Origin: Streptomyces sp. NA04227
Lineage (GTDB): Bacteria > Actinomycetota > Actinomycetes > Streptomycetales > Streptomycetaceae
Assembly (NCBI RefSeq): GCF_013364195.1
Contig: NZ_CP054918.1
Span: forward strand, 3,957,001-4,021,000
DNA length: 64,000 nucleotides
Reading direction: 5' to 3'
The notes beneath the pieces are model-generated. The model did not search any database and was not told the origin of the DNA. It worked only from the letters and a program-made list of their open reading frames with translations. Made by a program: the position numbers and the translations under genes. This document shows, piece after piece, positions 59,504 to 64,000 of this stretch (positions are counted from its first letter, which is position 1; each line of letters opens with the position of its first letter).

Positions 59504-60667
59504 TCAGCCCCGCTGGTCGAGCGCCGTATCCAGGGCGCGCAGCACGTCCGCGACCAGGTCCTCGGTGTTCTCGGCGCCCGCCGAGAACCGGACGAAGCCC
59601 TCGGCGACGGCGTCCCCGCCCCAGCGGCCGCGCCGCTCGGCGGTGGACCGTACCCCGCCGAAACTCGTGGCGTCGTCGACCAGGTGCAGGGCGTCGAGGA
59701 AGCGCTCGGCGTGGGCGCGCGAGGGCAGCGTGAAGGAGACAACGCAGCCGAAGCGGTGCATCTGCCGCGCGGCCACCGCGTGCGAGGGGTCCTCGGGCAG
59801 ACCGGGGTAGCGCAGCCCGGACACCTCGGTGCGGGAGCGCAACGCCTGCGCGAGGGCGAGCGCGTTGGCGTTCTGGCGCTCGGCACGCAGCTCCAGGGTG
59901 GCCAGCGAGCGGTGGGCGAGCCACGCCTCCATCGGCCCCTGGATCGCGCCGACGACCTTGCGCCAGTTGCGTACGGACGCGGCCAGCGCGGCGTCCCGGC
60001 AGACCACGTACCCGAGCAGGACGTCCCCGTGGCCGGTGAGCTGCTTGGTGCCACTGGCCACCGCGAAGTCCGCGCCGAGTTCCAGCGGGCGCTGCCCGAG
60101 CGGGGTGGCCAGGGTGTTGTCGACGGCGACCAGGGCGCCGCCCGCGTGCGCGCGGTCGGCGAGGCGCCGTACGTCGCAGACGTCCAGGCCGGGGTTGGAC
60201 GGGGTCTCGATCCACAGCAGCCGTGCGCCGTCGAGCACTTCGAGCTGGGCGTCCCCACCGGTGGGAGCCGTACGGACCTCGATACCGAACGCGGTGAGCT
60301 GCTCCCGTACGAGCGGCAGTGCCTGGTAGCCGTCGTCGGGCAGGACGACCGCCTCCCCGGCGCGCAACTGGGAGAAGAGCACCGCCGAGATGGCGGCCAT
60401 GCCGGAGGCGAAGACGAGCGTCTCGGTCCCGTCGACGCCGGGCGCCTCCAGTTCGCCGATGGCGCGTTCCAGCTGGGTCCAGGTCGGATTGCCGTCCCGG
60501 CCGTAGGTGTACGCCCCGGTGGGCTCGCCCGGCAGGTGGTAGTGCGCGGCGAAGACGGGACCCGGCATGCTCGGCTCGTGCTTCACCGGTGCCGGAAGTC
60601 CGGCGCGCACCGCCCGGGTGCCCTCGCCCGTCGTGCCCGCCCCGGGCTCCGGCGTGTTCGCCGTCAT
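59504..60667 (-). CDS. Cys/Met metabolism PLP enzyme (cystathionine gamma-lyase/synthase type)
   Basis: A 387-residue fold-type I PLP enzyme. The PLP lysine is in SGTKQLTGHGD. AAHYHLPGEP and TYGRDGNPTWTQLE match the family's N-terminal signatures. VAVDNTLATPLGQRPLELGAD is the classical strand before the lysine. Streptomycetes use such enzymes in transsulfuration; the exact reaction (gamma-lyase or gamma-synthase) is not resolved from motifs alone. Its ATG overlaps the stop of the tyrosine phosphatase gene (ATGA). Confidence 0.88.
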   Translation of the reverse strand: MTANTPEPGAGTTGEGTRAVRAGLPAPVKHEPSMPGPVFAAHYHLPGEPTGAYTYGRDGNPTWTQLERAIGELEAPGVDGTETLVFASGMAAISAVLFSQLRAGEAVVLPDDGYQALPLVREQLTAFGIEVRTAPTGGDAQLEVLDGARLLWIETPSNPGLDVCDVRRLADRAHAGGALVAVDNTLATPLGQRPLELGADFAVASGTKQLTGHGDVLLGYVVCRDAALAASVRNWRKVVGAIQGPMEAWLAHRSLATLELRAERQNANALALAQALRSRTEVSGLRYPGLPEDPSHAVAARQMHRFGCVVSFTLPSRAHAERFLDALHLVDDATSFGGVRSTAERRGRWGGDAVAEGFVRFSAGAENTEDLVADVLRALDTALDQRG

Positions 60668-61152
60668 GACCGCTCCTTCACTTCCTCACGCACCGCCCCG
60701 AGGAGCCCGTCCACCGCCGACTCGACCTCGGCCAGGCAGGTCTCGAATCCCTCGAGGTCACCGTAGTAAGGGTCCGCCACCTCCGCTTCGGTGCCCGCGG
60801 CGGGGTCGTAGGAGCGCAGCAGGCGCACCTTGGCGGCGTCCTCGGGGCCGGGGGCCAGGCGCCGCAGCTCCCGCAGGTGTTCGCGGTCGAGAGCGATCAC
60901 CAGGTCGAGGCGGGAGAACCACTCGGCACGGAACTGCCGGGCGACGTGGTGGCCCGGATATCCGGCCGCCTCAAGCACGGACACGGTCCGCGGATCGGCT
61001 CCGTCGCCCTCGTGCCAGCCGCCCGTTCCGGCGCTGTCGGTCTCCACGAGCGCGTCCAGGCCCGCCTCCTGAAGCCGTGCGCGGAAGACGATCTCGGCCA
61101 TCGGCGAGCGGCAAATGTTGCCCGTGCAGACGAAGCAGACGCGGTAGGCCAA
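60664..61152 (-). CDS. Low-molecular-weight protein-tyrosine phosphatase
   Basis: A 162-residue phosphatase with the P-loop CTGNICRS (catalytic Cys near residue 9) and the general-acid region DPYYGDLEGFE (catalytic Asp). The start is a TTG at 61152; no ATG or GTG is placed better before the P-loop, so it is slightly uncertain. The stop overlaps the PLP enzyme start, giving translational coupling. In streptomycetes the PtpA-type phosphatase affects secondary metabolism, but whether this is PtpA is not settled. Confidence 0.9.
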   Translation of the reverse strand: MAYRVCFVCTGNICRSPMAEIVFRARLQEAGLDALVETDSAGTGGWHEGDGADPRTVSVLEAAGYPGHHVARQFRAEWFSRLDLVIALDREHLRELRRLAPGPEDAAKVRLLRSYDPAAGTEAEVADPYYGDLEGFETCLAEVESAVDGLLGAVREEVKERS

Positions 61153-61157
61153 GGTGC

Positions 61158-61535
61158 TCAGTCCTCGTCCGGCAGGGCCAGGTGCAGCGCCCAGGAGACG
61201 ATCGAGATGATCAGGCCGCCGAGTACCGCCGTCCAGAAGCCCTCGACGTGGAAGCTCACGTCCAGCTTGTCCGCCAGCCACGAGGTCAGCAGCAGCATGA
61301 GCGCGTTGACCACCAGTGTGATCAGGCCCAGCGTCAGGATGAACAGCGGGAAGGTCAGCACCTTGACCACCGGCTTCACCAGGAAGTTCACCAGACCGAA
61401 GAGCAGCGCCACGACGATCAGGGTGAGCGCCTTGTTCGCGGTGCTGTCCCCGGTCAGCGTGATCTTGTCGAGCACCCAGACCGCGACCAGGAGCGCTCCC
61501 GCATTGGCCAGCGTCTTGACTACGAAATTCTTCAT
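61158..61535 (-). CDS. Phage-holin-family (DUF1469-like/PF04020) membrane protein
   Basis: A 125-residue protein with four hydrophobic segments (FVVKTLANAGALLVAVWVL; LTLIVVALLFGLVNFLVKP; FPLFILTLGLITLVVNALMLLL; FWTAVLGGLIISIVSWALHLAL). The pattern of VKP and FPLFILTLGL matches the actinobacterial four-TM superfamily called phage holin family. No phage genes are nearby, so it is a chromosomal membrane protein of unknown role. ATG at 61535; it lies 5 bp upstream of the phosphatase gene in the same operon. Confidence 0.87.
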   Translation of the reverse strand: MKNFVVKTLANAGALLVAVWVLDKITLTGDSTANKALTLIVVALLFGLVNFLVKPVVKVLTFPLFILTLGLITLVVNALMLLLTSWLADKLDVSFHVEGFWTAVLGGLIISIVSWALHLALPDED

Positions 61536-61644
61536 GGGTCTGATCGTGGCAGACACGGCGGATCAATGGACCTGCCCGTCCGGAAGAAGGACGGACCGCA
61601 CCGCCGCGGCACGGCAGGCGCACGGCGAGGAGCACAGCACCGCG

Positions 61645-61962
61645 ATGAAGGCTTTCCGGCTGGAAGAACTCGAAGTGGAGCGCGCCGCGAACGACGGCGC
61701 GTATCTGCAGTTCCTGCGGGAGCGGAACATGTCGGTCGGCCTGTACGCGCTCGACGCCGGACAGACCGACCCTCAGCAGCCGCACCGCCAGGACGAGGTC
61801 TACTTCGTCGTCAGCGGCCGGGCGGCCATCACCGTCGGCGAGGAGACCACACCGGTGGCGCGCGGCAGCGTCGTCTACGTGCCCGCCGGTGTCCCGCACA
61901 AGTTCCACCACATCAGCGAGGACCTGCGTGTGATGGTCGTCTTCTCGCCGCCCGAGAGCTGA
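61645..61962 (+). CDS. Cupin-domain protein
   Basis: A 105-residue single-cupin protein. The two metal-binding motifs are HRQDEVYFVVSGRAAITVG (motif 1, with His-Xn-Glu) and VYVPAGVPHKFHHI (motif 2, with the second His). The function may be isomerase, dioxygenase or sensor; the substrate is unknown. ATG at 61645 with a GAGGAG-like site upstream. It is divergent from the phage-holin-family gene. Confidence 0.88.
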   Translation: MKAFRLEELEVERAANDGAYLQFLRERNMSVGLYALDAGQTDPQQPHRQDEVYFVVSGRAAITVGEETTPVARGSVVYVPAGVPHKFHHISEDLRVMVVFSPPES

Positions 61963-62135
61963 ACCCGGCGGGCGCGTGTCCCCGGGTCGTACGCGGACCC
62001 GGGATTCCCTAGGGGGAGGTTCAGGGATCGGCGAGGGGTGCGAGGGCTCCTTTCGTGCGGCGCGCCGCCTAGCATCGACAGCGAGGACGACAAGGTGCCG
62101 AGGTGCCCCGAGCGGCTGGACGAGAGGCAAGGACG

Positions 62136-62354
62136 ATGGCTGGGCGAGGATTCTTCGCGGGTTTGCCCGGGTGGGTGAAGTGGGTCGCGGTGCCCCTGCT
62201 GGCCCTGGTCGTCTTCGGCGGTGTGCTGGGCGGCATCCTCTCCTTCCTGTTCGGACTGCTGTTCAAGGTGCTGCTCCTGGTGGCCCTGGTGGCGGGCCTG
62301 ATCTACGTCGTACGGAAGGTCACCCGCTCCGGGGCGGGGCGCGGGGACTTGTAG
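62136..62354 (+). CDS. DUF5326-type small membrane protein
   Basis: A 72-residue protein with two hydrophobic segments (VAVPLLALVVFGGVLGGILSF and LFKVLLLVALVAGLIYVV) and a basic tail (RKVTRSG). It matches the short streptomycete family of unknown function. ATG at 62136 follows an AAGGA site. It may be co-transcribed with the cupin gene upstream, though the spacing is 173 bp. Confidence 0.75.
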   Translation: MAGRGFFAGLPGWVKWVAVPLLALVVFGGVLGGILSFLFGLLFKVLLLVALVAGLIYVVRKVTRSGAGRGDL

Positions 62355-62698
62355 GCGCGCTACGGCGCGCGAGGCGCAGGGCGGGGCGGTGCGGGGCGGG
62401 GGCCCGTGCCGCCCCGCGGCCTTGGTGGGTAGTGCGGGTCAACGGGGCGTACGGGCAAGGGCGTTGCGAGGCCGGGCCGGGCGGTGTCCGGTGCTGTCGG
62501 TCCGGCCGGGGGCGGGAGAGCGTGTTCGGGCGCCTGTAGCAGGCGTTCCCTCGCCAGGGGGAAGTTTTTCCACAGGCGGCCGGTGGTCAACGGTCAGCCG
62601 TTAAAGTCCAGAACTCCCAGCACAGGGCGAGGCCACGGGCCGAGCCCCTCCCGTTTTCCTCTCCGACCCCCTCCGGAGCCCCACCTTCGGGAGTCACC
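62355..62698. other. Gene-less region upstream of ssgR
   Basis: A 344-bp GC-rich stretch with no supported gene. It contains one DnaA-box-like TTTTCCACA (62566-62574). The ssgR promoter is expected in its last 100 bp; a poor -10-like gttaaa is seen near 62600. Confidence 0.5.
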
Positions 62699-63532
62699 TT
62701 GGCCAGGACCGACGCAGGCCCCGCGAAGTCCCCGCCCGCCCAGCCGACCGCCGCCCGCCGCCCGTCCGCCGGACCTCCGCCCGGCGCCCCGACCCTCATC
62801 TCCTCGGTGCAGCGCGCGATGCGTCTGCTCGAAAGCGCGGCCCTGCACCGGGACGGCGCCCCCGCCAAACAGCTCGCGCGGGAGGCCGGGCTCGCCCTGC
62901 CCACCGCGTACCACCTGCTGCGGACCCTGGTGCACGAGGGATATCTCCGGCGCGAGCAGGGGGTGTTCGTCCTCGGCTCGGCCGCCGAGCGACTGAGCAG
63001 TGGCGCGGCGGCGCACAACCGTCGCGCCAAGATCGACGAGACCCTGCACACCTGTAGTGAACTCCTCGGTGTTCCGCTCTACTTCGCGGTCTACCAGGAG
63101 GGCGAGATCGAGGTGGTCACGGTCGCGGACCGGGCCGCCTACCCGGCCGTGGAGGAGTGGGCGGACTTCCGGGCCACGGCGCACGCCCACGCGATCGGCC
63201 AGTGTCTGCTCTCCCAGCTCGACCCGCAGGCCCGCCGCGAACACCTGACGCGTCACCCCGTACGCCCGCTGACGCCCTACACGGTGCGTGACGGGCGGGA
63301 GTTGTTGGCGCGACTCGAAAGAGTGCCGCGCATGCAACCGGTGACGGAGCGTCAAGAATACGCACTCGGAACGGTTTGCGCCGCGGTCCCCATCACAGCG
63401 GGCACCACGGCCGCCGCCGTGGCCCTCTCCCTCCCCGCTCACCAGGCACGACGCCTGTTGCCCGTGGCGCACAGACTCCAGGCCGAGATCAGTCGAGTGG
63501 TGGGTTCACTGGCGTTCTCTATCAGCATCTGA
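62699..63532 (+). CDS. ssgR: IclR-family regulator SsgR
   Basis: A 277-residue IclR-type regulator. An N-terminal Ala/Pro-rich leader precedes the winged helix (AMRLLESAALHRDGAPAKQLAREAGLALPTAYHLLRTL). A C-terminal effector domain follows (FAVYQEGEIEVVTVADRAAYP). It stands directly upstream of ssgA, and SsgR is the known activator of ssgA in S. coelicolor. The start is a TTG at 62699 with a GGGAG site; an internal start about 35 residues in would also be possible. Confidence 0.9.
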   Translation: MARTDAGPAKSPPAQPTAARRPSAGPPPGAPTLISSVQRAMRLLESAALHRDGAPAKQLAREAGLALPTAYHLLRTLVHEGYLRREQGVFVLGSAAERLSSGAAAHNRRAKIDETLHTCSELLGVPLYFAVYQEGEIEVVTVADRAAYPAVEEWADFRATAHAHAIGQCLLSQLDPQARREHLTRHPVRPLTPYTVRDGRELLARLERVPRMQPVTERQEYALGTVCAAVPITAGTTAAAVALSLPAHQARRLLPVAHRLQAEISRVVGSLAFSISI

Positions 63533-63672
63533 AAACTCACTCCTTGTGATCTCTCGTATACGTAGAGCAAGATTCTCTTCAGTCGGACAGAGTGCGGATC
63601 ACGGCGTGAGCCAGGACCGCGTTCTGGCTCCGGCGTCCGGACACGACGGCACACGACGCGACGGGGTAGGCA

Positions 63673-64000
63673 TGCGCGAGTCGGTACAAGCAGAGGTCAT
63701 GATGAGCTTCCTCGTGTCGGAGGAGCTCTCGTTCCGCATTCCGGTGGAACTGCGGTACGAGACCGCCGACCCCTATGCGGTACGGCTGACCTTTCACTTG
63801 CCCGGGGACGCACCCGTCACCTGGGCCTTCGGCAGGGAACTGCTGATCGACGGAGTGGGCGGACCGTGCGGCGACGGAGACGTACGCATCGCACCCGCCG
63901 ACTCCGAACAGCTCCACGAGGTGCTGATCAAACTCCAAGTGGGCAGCGACCAGGCGGTGTTCAGGGCCTCCGTGGCCCCGCTGGTCGCCTTCCTGGACCG
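63673..64000 (+). CDS. ssgA: Sporulation and septation protein SsgA (3' end missing)
   Basis: The N-terminal 109 residues of SsgA, an activator of sporulation septation and cell division in streptomycetes. It starts MRESVQAEVMMSFLVSEEL and has the SALP-family signatures PVELRYETADPYAVRLTFHLPGD and VTWAFGRELL. The window ends inside the gene, at VAPLVAFLD. The protein is normally about 136 residues, so roughly 27 residues are missing. It is 140 bp downstream of ssgR; a near-palindrome ctctcgtatacgtagag lies about 107 bp upstream and could be an SsgR site. Confidence 0.95.

Noticed and set aside
61158..61535. Phage holin family protein as sign of a prophage
   Set aside because: No other phage genes are nearby and the family is widespread in actinobacterial chromosomes.
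1..64000. CRISPR arrays, tRNA, rRNA, insertion sequences
   Set aside because: No regularly spaced repeats, cloverleaf-like sequence, rRNA motif or transposase was found on reading both strands; the only mobile element is the intein. A tRNAscan and ISfinder search was not possible here.

Overview
The window is high-GC DNA (about 70 percent by eye) from a Streptomyces chromosome, just to one side of the replication origin. The gene order is diagnostic: rnpA (its 5' end cut by the left edge), yidD, yidC, khpB/jag, rsmG, parA and parB. Next come the trxA-trxB-rsmA-sigM-pseudokinase-murJ-DUF6049-pcnA block that actinobacteria share, then the rpsF-ssb-rpsR-rplI-dnaB replication and ribosome block. 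The window ends with ssgR and the first two thirds of ssgA, a sporulation pair specific to streptomycetes. In this order dnaA and oriC should lie a short distance left of base 1. Ten identical 14-bp parS sites are scattered through the window, as expected close to oriC.

Layout. 1-5.8 kb: tRNA-processing and membrane-insertion genes, rRNA methylation, and the chromosome partition pair parAB with two parS sites. 5.9-17.3 kb: an acetyltransferase on the plus strand, then a long minus-strand block. That block holds the thioredoxin system behind a textbook SigR promoter, an ECF sigma/anti-sigma pair, a pseudokinase, the lipid II flippase MurJ with a very long Q/Y-rich N-terminus, and a DUF6049 envelope protein. 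17.4-30.6 kb: CCA-adding enzyme; two palindrome-embedded parS sites; inositol-phosphate synthase with a PadR regulator; a class A penicillin-binding protein; a GT87 membrane glycosyltransferase; an alanine-racemase-like enzyme; and FemX. Much of this block concerns cell-envelope synthesis. 30.8-37.1 kb: rpsF, ssb, rpsR, rplI, a MATE exporter, and dnaB interrupted by a 317-residue class 3 intein with a LAGLIDADG endonuclease, behind a cluster of DnaA-box-like sequences.

37.1-54.8 kb is accessory. It starts with a small block of three unknown genes beside dnaB. After that come single or paired metabolic and regulatory genes: PIG-L deacetylase, saccharopine-dehydrogenase-like enzyme with a GlxA-type regulator, TetR with an alpha/beta hydrolase, PAP2 membrane protein, VOC protein, methyltransferase, dehydrogenase-NTF2 fusion with LysR, a Tat-exported glycosidase-like protein, DinB, and a beta-lactamase-family hydrolase. 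Several intergenic regions carry short tandem repeats. 54.9-64 kb returns to a conserved-looking arrangement: GNAT, MarR with an MFS exporter, a double GNAT, a membrane protein, Nudix, a Cys/Met-metabolism PLP enzyme coupled to a low-molecular-weight tyrosine phosphatase, a holin-family membrane protein, cupin, DUF5326, ssgR and ssgA.

The most notable items are the Ala1/WCT (class 3) intein in the DnaB Walker A loop, the SigR promoter of trxBA, the perfect PadR operator, the two parS sites inside long perfect palindromes, and the separation of the pseudokinase from MurJ. No CRISPR array, rRNA, tRNA or insertion sequence was recognised. Start codons were chosen from ribosome-binding sites, operon overlaps and recalled family N-termini; no alignment was run.
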